This document shows, one piece after another, positions 30,673-44,000 of a stretch of DNA of 64,000 nt. The stretch spans positions 24,454,979-24,518,978 of the forward strand of contig NC_064762.1 in NCBI RefSeq assembly GCF_011397635.1, in the 5' to 3' direction. This DNA comes from Epinephelus fuscoguttatus. Taxonomy: Eukaryota; Chordata; Actinopteri; Perciformes; Serranidae. How positions within the stretch are numbered: position 1 is the stretch's first letter; every line of letters begins with the position of its first letter. A program made the position numbers and the translations under genes. Below the pieces are notes generated by a model. The model saw only the letters and a list, made by a program, of their open reading frames with translations. It had not been told where the DNA came from and ran no database searches.

Positions 30673-32980
30673 TCTACTATTACTCTCTATCTATCACTTT
30701 CCCACTTTACTCAATAATATGGGGAAACACAACTAGTTAAAATCCTTTTTTTTTTTTTGGATATTATACTAATGTACATAAACATTTATGAACCTTTACT
30801 CAGGGTGTTGCACTGCATATTCCGTAGCTTCCCAATGTCCATTTATTGTATAGTGTTTCTACTTTTTACTCATTAAAGTAAGGCAGAAATAAAGACAAAT
30901 GAAAAGCAAAAGCAGTCAAGTGCAGAAACACAAACAAGTCAGCAGCACCCAAAACTCGATACAGCATTTATTTATTTCAGAAACTTTAATACTGTGATCA
31001 CCGCAAATGTCTTTTTCATATCTTTACATTTTACAAAGACAATGGATCCGGGATGTAAACCATAGTTTCAGTTCTTCCAAACTTCCTGAAATGTGTGCTT
31101 TATATCTCCAGTCAGGGCTGATCACTTTACTGTTCAGTTTGTTCTTCTGACAGAAGGAAACAAAACGCATCCTGACACAGCGGCATAAGCCGTCACTCTG
31201 AGCTTTGTGGAACCTTGCTCTCCTGTTGCAATCGCTAACCTCGCAAGTTGTGCTTGACTGAAAACCAGCATCCCTACAGAACAAACAACATCCAGCCTGC
31301 TCTTGTCTGATCACTGATGCTTGAGGAAAATAAGGGTTCAGGGTTGTTTTTTTTAAGTAAATAAAGTCAAGCACCTTCCTCTGTTTGTCAGGAACTGCAC
31401 TGACAGGAAAACTACGAAGCAACATCAAGACAAGATCGTACAGGAATGGATCAATTCACCCTTCTTATCCAAAACCTGTCGACACAATCCTTTTTATAAA
31501 ACATTGTGCAAAGGTTCTTAAAATCAAAAGATAGTACAAAATGGAACATTTGAAACATCTGAACATTCACATTTCCCATCCCCCTCTGAAAAGCACCAAA
31601 AAACAAAGCTGAGGAAAGAAATAAACCATATGCACTGTAAAATAACTCAACATTCACACTGGAGTAACTGGCGTGTGTATTTTTATACGTCTCTGTAGAA
31701 GGTGGACAACTGTATCTAACATCCAACTTGATGCACACTTTTAAAGATGCGAGCAAAACATCTGCACTGCACAGTTGGCTGTGTGGCCATACTTCATTTG
31801 AAATACAAAAAACTAGAGCACTTTCCATGTACAATAAAATACGAAACTACTTATTAGTCATCATTTAAGCATTGACACACTGCAGGTCTGGTCAGGAAAC
31901 CAGTGCTCAAAACAATGTACAGTCTGAACCTGCTGGATCAGTAACATTCCTGCCTATACGGATCGGATTTTGTGTCTGTTTTTGAGAATTTCACATTGTT
32001 GGATGACGAATGAACTGCTTTTCACAACTGGCCGACTTGTTAGAGGAACAAAATAATATTAACAAGCAAAACAACTGAGCAACTGCCTGTTCACTGGTGT
32101 TGTTATAATCCACAGAGATTCTTAAAACAGAACCTTCTACATCTTTTAAGAGTTCATTCATCTCACTGCAAAACTGCAGAGCTGAATGTTAGTTATAGTA
32201 AACATCACATTTCTTTAGGCTTGTTTATTTTCTCTTTACATTCAGACCGGGTGCCGCTCTGTGCTGTATGCTGCAGGGTTTTAATTGCATCAATTTAGGA
32301 TGCAAATTGACTTTAAGTGATTCAAAAATTGGGAGCGTTTTTCCATCAAATGGCTTTGATAGCAGAGGACAGGGAATTAAGGCTTACACCACGTTTATGA
32401 ACAACAGTTTCATGCTCAAGTTAGAGACCTGAAATAACCCCGACACAGTCACCTGGCTGAGGGAACAGCTCTGTGGCTCCTGCTTGGGCTGTAAGTAGCT
32501 TTGTGATTTGGGGGAACATTCCTTCCAATGCACTCTCATTACAGGGGCTAGCTGCCCTGCAAGATATACTGCATGTAACTGAATGCAAAAGGCACACACA
32601 CACGCCGACACATTTCCATACACTCCACACACTCGTTTGTCCCTGTGTCTGGAGGCTGACCAGCCTGATTGTGTTCGTTACAAATATTCATACGAACAAA
32701 GAGAAAGGCTGAAGCCTCGCAGCAGATACCCCGTACAGACATTTATGAGGTCTACAGCTGTGAGTATGACGCTGTTTAAAACTAATAAGTGTGTAAGGTG
32801 AGTCTGTGTGTGTGTTACCAGGTGTGTTTGTTTTTCAGGATGGAGAAGAAGAGCCTTTTCCTTTCATCTGTTCCCCAGGTGCTGTTTCAAAGGCACATCC
32901 CTACTCTGCCTGGGAGTAAATAACCAAAATAAGTGACTGTAGGCACGACTGGATAGACTGATGTACGTTCACACAACGAC

Positions 32981-32981
<1 letters not shown>

Positions 32982-33030
<49 letters not shown>
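32982..33030. repeat. (AC)n microsatellite
   Basis: About 24 AC units without interruption, within the likely 3' UTR. Confidence 0.95.
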
Positions 33031-33031
<1 letters not shown>

Positions 33032-33726
33032 CCGCTGGTACAGTATACCTCCATCTCACTGTGGGAAGTTTAATTTGTTGAATTACCTTTTCAAAAAAAT
33101 CCTCACGTTTCCAATGAATACTGACCCGGAGGAAAACTACGGATGTTTAAATTCAAGCACAGACAACACACACAGTCACACGCATACAAGTACACCTAAG
33201 GTCTGCTCCCTTTATCAAAAAACAACAACCTTTGATTGTCTCTCAAAGCCGGCTCCTGATTTTTAGTCCTGTTCTGTGTTTGCGTGGCCTCCCGGTCGAT
33301 GTCTGACTGATTGTTGAAGAGGCGTGGGAAAAATACAGAGTGACTGGCAGCACATTTAATAACCATGACATTTCCACTGGTCATCACTAGAGAGCACTGT
33401 AAGCAACACGACAGCAGGCTTGGGCACCACAAAATACAACAGAATACAGAAGAAAAAGCATATAGTCAGGCTTTAGCCAGAATTAAGAAAGAAAGCCATT
33501 TAAATAATATAGCTAGTGACCTTTTTCTTGAGGAACTAAACACTGATGTCAGTTGTACTTTACCAAGAGAACAACTTATTTATTGGAATTATAATACAAG
33601 GAAATAAATTAATCTGGGGGGAGAAAGTCCCCTCTTACTTTTCCCTCCCAAAAATGTCTCTGTCTTTTCTTATCAGCTGGCTCTCTGTATTCCAGACAGT
33701 GGGATGGCGAGCGGAGTCCTCCCTCC

Positions 33727-33759
33727 TCTTCCAGTGACGCATGATGCGTCACTGGAAGA
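33727..33759. repeat. 33-bp palindrome with TGACGCA half-sites
   Basis: The arms TCTTCCAGTGACGCAT and ATGCGTCACTGGAAGA are separated by a single G. The two TGACGCA/TGCGTCA words resemble AP-1/CRE-type half-sites. In a minus-strand transcript it would form a 16-bp stem with almost no loop. Confidence 0.9.
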
Positions 33760-34948
33760 AGATGGAGGCTCTTGTGCAGCACAGACTGGTGTCTTTTAAA
33801 TTAAACCTTTCAAAAATCCCACATCGAACTTCTATCCCAGAGCAAACTCTCCCCCTTTTGTTTGAGAGGGACAGGAGTCCTGACTTCTTCCTATTGCTTT
33901 TAAGACATACAATTGGGATGGACCAAAGCACTCTGGATATCAGTCATTAATGGCACCACTTGCCGATGGCTTATAAATACACTCCTCTGTCAGGTGTTGG
34001 TTTGTGCTGTGGAGGCAGACAGGATGCAGTAATCCAGATCTGAGAGACACAGAGGAGGGGAAAAAAAAAGAAAAGAACACTGTACAAATCCACGTTTCCT
34101 TCATGTTCAGAGGCAGATGGACCTGCTTCCATGTCGGTGGCTGACGGACAAACAGCCGCGATGACCCTTCAGTTCTGAGGAAACTTCTATACACTCCATT
34201 TACATGTGAAGGAAATGAAAACCTCTCCTGTGTCCTATGGTCTTCAGATTTACTACGTGTGTTTCTTTGTGGCCGGGCTGGCAGATTGGTTGCGTATCTG
34301 TTGCGTGGCATTTCAGAGACGTCTTCTCTTAAGTCACATGGATGTCTCTGCTACCCTCTGCTGTGGCGGGTTTGGTTTGGCACAGGAGACTTAAGTTACG
34401 TCTCAGAGAAGATGGGCAACATTAGAAAAAAGTGATGGAGCAAAGAGAAAAAGGCCAGATATCTGCTGAAGGGTGTCCCTACAGTAAAAAGAGAAGTACA
34501 TCCACTGAGGAAACATGGCGGAGGGAGTCTTTCCATTCACGTCAGGAAAAGTCAAAGCTGAGGGAGGGGAAGAGCTTCCTCTTTGTTGGCAATTTTGCAA
34601 AAACAATTTTGGCACAGCAATATGAGAGAAAGATCAATTCAGCAACGCTCTCGTGGTCCCATTGCGAAGTAGAGGTCAGTCCTTCATCATCTGATAAACG
34701 AGTCTCATCCTGAGAAAGTCAACAGAGGGGTCTGTGGAGACTGAGGCTGGTCGACAATATTACCCACAGATGTTTGAAGCCAATGGAACATGGTCGGAGG
34801 GTTCAGCATCAGGCCGACTGAGTCCAAAAGCAAGTCTCCACTTTTCTTGTGCGCAATTTCTTCCCCCTCTGCCTCGCCGTCCAGACTGTGTGTGCTGATG
34901 TATGCGTTTGTGTTCGTGCGTGTGCGGGTTAAAATGTGCAGATCGGAG

Positions 34949-35092
34949 TCAGTTCATGTCAATGGTGTTAAAGACCCACTCTGTGAACTTCTTGAGCTTG
35001 GCGGCGGATGTCTGTGACTCCTCCTGCAGTCTCTGGTTGTCCTCCCACAGCCTCTTGATCTGACCCTGTAGTCTTACCTTCTCTTCACGCTC
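34949..35092 (-). CDS. sipa1l1: SIPA1L last exon: coiled coil and C-terminus
   Basis: Acceptor CATCTTCCACAG; TGA at 34951-34949. Encodes [40 protein letters not shown] and FNTIDMN. The ending is the main evidence for SIPA1L1 over its paralogues. Confidence 0.93.
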   Translation of the reverse strand, partial: EREEKVRLQGQIKRLWEDNQRLQEESQTSAAKLKKFTEWVFNTIDMN

Positions 35093-38000
35093 CTGTGGAA
35101 GATGAACAAAGGTCAGGTAAAATTAAGAAATTAAACCAGTTATTAAAGCTGGGTAGGCAGTTTAATTCTGGTTTAACTGGGCAAAAATACCACAGTAAAC
35201 TTGGAGCTTATTGTTATTAAGTGGACTTAGAGAAAAGTTCTGAACCTCCTCCTGACTTTGTTTTCAGGCTTTAGAAAATCTAATCCTTGACGGGAGACTT
35301 TGGACTTGCAGAATTGAAGACTTTTTTCATGAGCACCTCCCTTCATTGAAAGTCTGACTTAATGGCAGAGAATCCTACAGAGAAAATTACTATACTCACA
35401 TTGGCAACATCTGCCTACACCGCAAACTGACTTATCAAAGAGTCTAATCAGTGAAGCGTTTCAAAGATGGAGAGAAATGTTGCTAATAGTTCAGCCTTTT
35501 GCTTACTGGAGCTAAGGACTCATGGTTGCAACCTCAAGTTAATGTTCATGTAAGTGACGTTAGTGGAAGCTTCGAATATTAGTGTGTCCTTCGCTTCACT
35601 CCCCGCCACTATAGACCACCTCACCAGAAGGAAAGTGGGCAGCAGCTCTAGAGATGGTCCCCTATGTCAGTGGCTGCAGCAACTCAAATCCAGCCAGCAC
35701 AAACCCCAGCACCAGGGGACCAGACAGTCAAAACTCGCTGCTGGATCAGCAAACTTTCTGTTGCTGCCATTACACAGTTAGACCCAGTGCTCAGTGCTGC
35801 TGCCACCAGCCTGCTGTGTCAATCAGTGCTGGGGGTGCACTGGCTGAAATTGAGCCGCTGCAGCTACACAACGAAGGTCCGTCCTCTGAGCTGCTGCCCA
35901 CTCTCCTCCAGGGGAAGCATTCCACAGCAGCGTGGAGCAATGTGGAGGGACTGTGAGATGGTTTACTGTATGGATTGTGTGTATACGCCCATGGTAGTGT
36001 GATGGGGGGGCTTAGGAAAAAGAGGGGCGAAGGGGAAGCTGCATGAAGAGGGTGTATTTTCAAATTCTGCCCTTTTTTTCTCCTTTGTTTGTTTTGGAAT
36101 CTTTGTTTGCCTCTCCCAGATTTCTGCATACCGCAGCTTTAAGCAGTTATCTCTGGAGAACAACACTGATGGAATAGTTGTTGTAATGGAGTGTCTCACA
36201 AGTACAATAAAAACAAAACCATTAAACACTCAGGACTCAATGTAAACACCTCACTCTGTATAAATACAATAAACTCTATCTGTTTGCTGTTTACATAAAC
36301 ATCTCAGGCCTGCAGACAGTGAGTCACACTCGATTGAACTTCAGGGCTTTGTGGGTAGATTTTTATCAGTTGACATTTTGAATCTGCCAAAAGCACAACA
36401 AAAGTAAATCCCTGGTTGGATGCATGAACATAAACACGTATCCAGTTGAAGAAAACAAACTGTGGGGAGTTTAGCTTCGTGCTGTCAGTCAGCTGCAGGC
36501 TGATTGCTACTGGCTGGAGGGAGGGTGAAGGAGGCGAGAGTGAAGCATATTAGTTTTCCTGGTGTCAAACTAATCTACTGCTACTTTAAAAAATGCAGAC
36601 AGCTGAACACTTTCCAGCATTTCACAGACAGCTGAGGGTTTACCAAGAGTTGCGTAAGAAATAAATCACAACCAGACTGCAGCTATTCTGTGGGTGAGAA
36701 CTCCTCGCTGTTAACAGGTCAAAGTAGTTAACGGCTCGGCCATAAAGTCTGCAGCTCGCAGTCCAAATGTTTTAAAGGAACTGCAGAGGACCTTTTAGCT
36801 TCCAGTCCTGTCAGCTAAACAGTTTCCTTGATGCTGCTTTCATAAAGAGAATTTGGTGTGAATAATTCATCCCGTCTGGGATCAACATTAAAGGCTGGAG
36901 CTGCTGGTGTAAAGGTGTGAGGAAGGTTTTCTTGGTACACTCTGGGCTGGTTCTTCACAGCCAGAGTCTATTATCTTGAAACTTACAGGATAAAGGTCAC
37001 AGTCTGAGGTTCGTTTCTTGATTTTTGACTACAGTAGAGACATGGGCCCTGATGACACAGAGTTTTAGCAGTCAGGGGCGGTGTTTTGTAATTGTTTTTA
37101 ATGAGAGGGAGTGAGGTGTTTTGTTCACTGCTTTTGTGTTGCATTTTTGCAGGAGCACTGGTTGTCTCAAGTGGAAATTCCTTCAGCTCAGAGTGAAAAG
37201 GGGCCTGGCGTCACTGATGTTTTTTTCCTGCTGACCAATCAGATTAATTCAGAGTCTGGCCTTCTGTAGTGACGATGACAGTAAGCGGTAGCGTATAGGT
37301 TTGTGTTAAGCTAACGTTAGCACACTTTCATCATCGCCCTACTGCAAAACATGTCTGAACAAACTGTGGCCTCAACTTCTTTCTCAGCTACTTTCACAGG
37401 GTGTCTACAGGTATCAGACAGTTAAATCTAATGCTCTTTAAAACTCGTTCAAGACACCTTTGAACCAAATTAAGCACAGATGTTTGGACAAATCATGTTT
37501 TACTTATTTAAGCATTGCAGGTAAGTAGTATCCATGTGGTCTTGTGCAGAGGTAAGTAAGTTTTGTTTTTGTTTTTTGTTTTTTTAAAAAGGTACAGATT
37601 ACAAATTTTGTCCCCAAAGGAAAACTGTTTTCTCTCATGAAAAAAGTTTTCACTCTGTTCATCACACTCATTTTTATTGCAGCTAAATGTATGAAACTAA
37701 ATGGACTGAGAAAGCAACTGATTTCATCATTCTAGTAGGCTACCAAAAATTTGATTTGTATTTGTAAATTAATAATTTATAAAACAAAAAAAATCGGTAC
37801 TTGGCATCCATGTATCGCTACGATATTGTCAAGCAACATATCACGTTATTATGCTGTATCGCCCACCCTTAGTATTGCAACCTGCAAAATGCATTCTGTC
37901 TGAGCAGGGCCTTTAGGGAGAAGGTGAACATGTTTGCAGCATAGATGTGATGTCACAAAATCTGCAAGAATTGTTTGACTCTGGGGAGTGAGCCTGGATC

Positions 38001-41000
38001 TGGACCTGCTTCTACAGCAAGCAGCACATCCCTTTAACCACTGTGGACACGGTGGAAGTAACTGAAATGTAGAGACAAATTGGTAAAGTGTGTACAGGAA
38101 ACCATTTGGGTGCATTACTTTAAGTGTTTTTTTTTAAAGAGTAGAGGAGCAGAATTAAAATGTTCCCCTCCCTCCAGGTGATCTGAAGTAAAAATAATAG
38201 TTTGAGTGATTGCAGTGACATCTGAGCCAGCGGTTAATGATAAGAAGCGGAGCAGAACCAAATTAACAGTGGCAGCGCTCAACTGCTGGCTGTGTATTTT
38301 CTATTGAAGACAAAATATTTGTTTACACGCCCTGCTCCCTGCTCCGCTGTATGCAAATCAACCACAGACTTTCATTTGTCACTTTTCACTCCAGCTACTG
38401 GAGCTTGAATAGAGGAAGGGAACCAGAGAATGATCTTTTAGCCAAACACAGAGGAAAAGTTGTAAACATGCATACAGAAGTGCTCCAATAAAATACAATA
38501 AAACTCTGACACAGTATAAGCAGTTTGTGTATGTGTATGTGTGTTCTCTCCCACCTTCTTCAGGTCCTCCTGGAGCATCTTCACCATGGCCTCCAGCTTG
38601 GTCACCTTCCTCTCCAGCCCTATGTGACCCTCACTGTGGAGAGGTGAAGGGAAAAACGCAAAGTGATCTTGCTTCATTACCCAATATTGTGTGGCTGACC
38701 ACACACAGTATATTTTGAAAGTTAAGCCAAGGGCTGTTTAAAATTGGTCCACGTGCCAGGATTGGACTTTGGACATGCCTGGTGTATGGGTATGGTGTTA
38801 CCTAGAAGAGGGTCGTGACAGTGGAGCAGGTTGCAGCTCTATGTGGGGCTGTTGGGGACTGGAGGCACCGCTGCTTCGGTGGTTTGAATCTCCAAACACG
38901 TAACTTCTCTGGACTGGAGGAAGAGAGAAAAGCACAAAGGTTAAGACAGACTATACCCGTATGACTTGACACAACCTTTAAGCTAATTTCATGTTACCTT
39001 TAACTTTATCTCTGGGTCTTAACACACAGAACTCCCCAAAGTCTGAGGATTAGTTAAATGCACTACAGCAAAACCACATAAAGGACAGATATGTACAGTA
39101 ATTAGTGATTTGTAGTACCATAATGTGTGTTTCTTTCACTCTCAAAGGTATTGGCCACATCCACCAGGTGTGTCCACTCTAGAGGACTGTCCCTGTCCTG
39201 AGACGGGAGGGGCATCAGTTCCTGAGGGAGGGGTCCACGGTGACGCTCCACCAAATCCACCAATGATGTGTCAGAAGCCGAAAGGTCGCCTGTAAGCAGA
39301 AATTTAATTGTGAAAAGAACTGAATGTAAAATTACTGTTTGTATGGCCATCATGTATTTTCAGTCACAAGGGGGCAGCAGATACACACCAGCCGAATCAG
39401 GTCCATCACACACTTTTACTGTTTATTACAGTTATTTATTATCATATTAGAAACAAATCACATGATGTAGTGTGGATGGATTAACCTCCACTGCTGTCAC
39501 TCCATGGATGAAGTGACTACAGAACATGAAAAACTACAGTTACAAAATATAGTCTTTTACAAATCAACAGAAGCCCCTATTAACATCTTCTGAATATGAA
39601 CTGACTCCAGCTGTTACCTACACTCTTCAACATCCTTCTTACCATGAAGTTTGACTCCCAGCTTATAGGAGGGCCGTCGTAGGGGAACACCACGGGTGGT
39701 GGGTGAGCGTGGGAGGGTGGAGCAGCTGAAGAGAACATCAGGGCTAAGTGCTGGTTCAGCCACTGCGTCACACAGGGGGGGGAGGCGCTGGCCACGATAG
39801 ATACTCTCATCTGAAAGGGTACGATGGAGCGAGCCGCGGCGCCTCAGAGGCTGGCTGGGTGGTGATTTCTGACTATGCTGCACAGGATAGAGGGGAAGTG
39901 TCATTGTAATATTACTGAAACACAGGATGAACCCACGCATGCCATGGGTGAACACCTACATTACGATCAATGACATCAATGGTTCTGTATGTGGGAAAAC
40001 GTTGTCTAGTTTAAGTAATTTTTTATGACATAAATCACAAACTGATTTTGTCATTTACAACCTAATCACCAGAAAAAATGTTGGCATTGTCGGCAAACCA
40101 CAGATCCGTTACATTTGCACATTATTTGTTTATGTTTCGGCATAAAAACACTTGGTTATGGTTAGGAAATGATCATGTTTTGGCTTAAACTACCCAGTTT
40201 TGGGGGCGTAATCTTTGCAGGAAAAAAAACACCACTTTTTATGCTGCTATCCCTGCAAGTGGGTCACTAGAAAACTTCCATGTTTGGAACCTAAAAAGCC
40301 AACAACAACACAGCAATGACTCGCTAAAACACAACCAGTTTTGGTTACTTGATGGTCTCAAACAATGGTCTGCAGCTTGACAGGTATCTAGCCTACATGA
40401 CACGCCATCCACCATCACCTCCACCTTCATCTTATACATCACGTCTCTTTAGAAGTGAAATGATACTTATGAAACATGCAAATGTAATATATTAGTTGTT
40501 TGCAGAAATGCACAATACCAACATTTTTTTCTGGCAACTGGGCTGTCATTTCTTGCCTGATTTTTACTTTGATATTTGCTAACACAATTTACACCAATAA
40601 TGAAATGGATGTAACTCATTGAGGTTTCCAAATGTACCTGCCCTATCACAGACCTAAGATTTCTTTAGATGAGAAACACACTCAGAGGGTGCTGTGTCGG
40701 GAGCAGAATTACAATGACCTGATTAAAATGATGGCAGCAGAGTACCATAATCTGCTGTTAATCAAATTTACTCACCAGAAATATTGAAGTATAACAGCCT
40801 ATAGAAACTCCAGCAGCAACATGTTGCTACAGTATGTGTTCCTATGTGTTTACGAACAGGTTGTTCCTGCAACGAGCCTGCAGACGTACCTTTTCTTTAT
40901 GCCTGCGTGGAGGTGGAGGGCTGTCTGGGGCGTTGTGTCTCTTCACATCTTCCTCCATAGTAGATTTGGCGTGAGGCTGAGGTGAGTGCATGTCCCGGAG

Positions 41001-44000
41001 AGAGGGCCTGGCTGCTGGGGTTGGAACTTCCACTCCACCCTCTCCTGGAGACTTCCTGTAACACACACAAACAGACACAGACAGAAAATTAATCAAAGCC
41101 ATTCATGAGAGTTTTATTATGCACGCTAAAATGTTAATGTGTCGTCTCTATATTCTTAAAGTAAAACTAATAAATAATAAAAACATGTGGTCAGCTTCAC
41201 CAGTAGAGCCTGTAACTGGGAAACTATTTTCAGTTACTGCATTAAGACTTGAGTGTAATACCATCTTCAACCACAAGGGGGTGATCAAGTAGTGCACATA
41301 TTATTACTACCAAAAGACATTAATAGGAGAGTACAGTGGGTGGATGAATAATGGGATCCAAAGCAGTGTTATACATCAGCACTACAATAAATACTACCAT
41401 TGTAAAGCTGGTAGTGTTCATTTTGTCACTCCAATATACAGTACAGGCCAAAAGTTTGGACACACCTTCTCATTCAATGCGTTTTCTTTATTTTCATGAC
41501 TATTTACATTGTAGATTCTCACTGAAGGCATCAAAACTATGAATGAACACATGTGGAGTTATGTACTTAACAAAAAAAGGTGAAATAACTGAAAACATGT
41601 TTTATATTCTAGTTTCTTCAAAATAGCCACCCTTTGCTCTGATTACTGCTTTGCACACTCTTGGCATTCTCTCCATGAGCTTCAAGAGGTAGTCACCTGA
41701 AATGGTTTTCCAACAGTCTTGAAGGAGTTCCCAGAGGTGTTTAGCACTTGTTGGCCCCTTTGCCTTCACTCTGCGGTCCAGCTCACCCCAAACCATCTCG
41801 ATTGGGTTCAGGTCCGGTGACTGTGGAGGCCAGGTCATCTGCCACAGCACTCCATCACTCTCCTTCTTGGTCAAATAGCCCTTACACAGCCTGGAGGTGT
41901 GTTTGGGGTCATTGTCCTGTTGAAAAATAAATGATCGTCCAACTAAACGCAAACCGGATGGTTTTGGCATGTCGCTGCAGGATGCTGTGGTAGCCATGCT
42001 GGTTCAGTGTGCCTTCAATTTTGAATAAATCCCCAACAGTGTCACCAGCAAAACACCCCCACACCATCACACCTCCTCCTCCATGCTTCACAGTGGGAAC
42101 CAGGCATGTGGAATCCATCCGTTCACCTTTTCTGCGTCTCACAAAGACACGGCGGTTGGAACCAAAGATCTCAAATTTGGACTCATCAGACCAAAGCACA
42201 GATTTCCACTGGTCTAATGTCCATTCCTTGTGTTTCTTGGCCCAAACAAATCTCTTCTGCTTGTTGCCTCTCCTTAGCAGTGGTTTCCTAGCAGCTATTT
42301 GACCATGAAGGCCTGATTCGCGCAGACTCCTCTTAACAGTTGTTCTAGAGATGGGTCTGCTGCTAGAACTCTGTGTGGCATTCATCTGGTCTCTGATCTG
42401 AGCTGCTGTTAACTTGCGATTTCTGAGGCTGGTGACTCGGATGAACTTGTCCTCAGAAGCAGAGGTGACTCTTGGTCTTCCTTTCCTGGGTCGGTCCTCA
42501 CGTGTGCCAGTTACGTTGTAGCGCTTGATGGTTTTTGCGACTCCACTTGGGGACACATTTAAAGTTTTTGCAATTTTCCAGACTGACTGACCTTCATTTC
42601 TTAAAGTAATGATGGCCACTCGTTTTTCTTTAGTTAGCTGATTGGTTCTTGCCATAATGTGAATTTTAACAGTTGTCCAATAGGGCTGTCTGCTGTGTAT
42701 TAACCTGACTTCTGCACAACACAACTGATGGTCCCAACCCCATTGATAAAGCAAGAAATTCCACTAATTAACCCTGATAAGGCACACCTGTGAAGTGGAA
42801 ACCATTTCAGGTGACTACCTCTTGAAGCTCATGGAGAGAATGCCAAGAGTGTGCAAAGCAGTAATCAGAGCAAAGGGTGGCTATTTTGAAGAAACTAGAA
42901 TATAAAACATGTTTTCAGTTATTTCACCTTTTTTTGTTAAGTACATAACTCCACATGTGTTCATTCATAGTTTTGATGCCTTCAGTGAGAATCTACAATG
43001 TAAATAATTAATAATTTAAAGATTCTGTTTGTAACTTTTTACATGTATTTATTGTTTTTTTTGACAATGGGTTGTAACGTAACTTAAAAATTAAGACCAT
43101 ACCTGACTTTCTGAGTTGCTTACAACAGCCTGTGGACTGACTTCTATGTAAAGGCTCGAACATGTGCTGCGTCTTTAACCACGTGTAAAATGTGGGGTCG
43201 GGCACTGGGTGCTACTCTGTGCCAACTTTCAAGAGCGCAGAGGCAGGTAGTGTCTAAGGTTGCTAAGTGACCATACCCAGCACCATATCATAGCCTACTT
43301 ACCAGAAGTCCTGAGCGCAGAGCTGATCATCTCTCTGACGTTGTTTTGTAAATGTGTATTAGACCTAAAATAATGTCGGTGGGACAGATGTAAAGCTCTG
43401 GGCAGCCTGCATTAAAATGATCAACATCTCCTCCATATTTACCATGGACTGATATTTACAGAAGAAAGGAATGAAATCGGTTGGCTGTGGTTGGTTGTTC
43501 CTCGGCACATGACATGCAGTGCACACTGCAACAGTTGCTAATGTTCACCCACCACAGCAGAGTCACAACATGCTGTGTTTCTATTATACTTATTCGGCAA
43601 CGGTGGCCCAGCAGAAAAAGACCTTTACTCAAAGCCCTGTAGCAACTCAAATATAGCCTGAGAAATACAAAGCACTGCAGATCTGTTTGATTTTGATCCC
43701 AGATCACCCTGAGTCCCTGCTGGATGAGCAAACTTTCTGTTGCTGCCATTATCAGGTTAGACGCAGCACTGCTGCTGGCCAGCAGCCTGCCATGAACCAT
43801 GGAGATGGGGCTTGAATTCGTGTTGCCACAGTGGCTAAGGTCTGAGCTGGAAAGTTGTGACCTAGGAGCAGGAAGGTCTGCAGGCTACTCTAGCCAGCTA
43901 CACTAAGTCTTAGTCTGATAAACAGTAAATATATCAAATTCAGTGCCTCATATCATAATTTCAGTTCTCCTTCATGCTAAAAAACAATTCTGATGTGAAA

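Larger units (their letters stand above)
30945..34948 (-). other. Probable 3' UTR of the SIPA1L-family gene
   Basis: Directly follows the TGA of the last exon. AATAAA signals on the minus strand (plus-strand TTTATT) occur at 30967-30972 and 30971-30976, giving a possible 4-kb UTR, and also near 32223 for a shorter form. ORFs here (for example 31024-31428 and 31451-31834, minus) have UTR-like composition and no family. A (CA)n tract is at 32982-33030. Confidence 0.45.

Noticed and set aside
31024..31834. Two minus-strand ORFs of 134 and 127 codons
   Set aside because: They lie downstream of the SIPA1L stop in the probable 3' UTR, with UTR-like composition and no recognisable motif.
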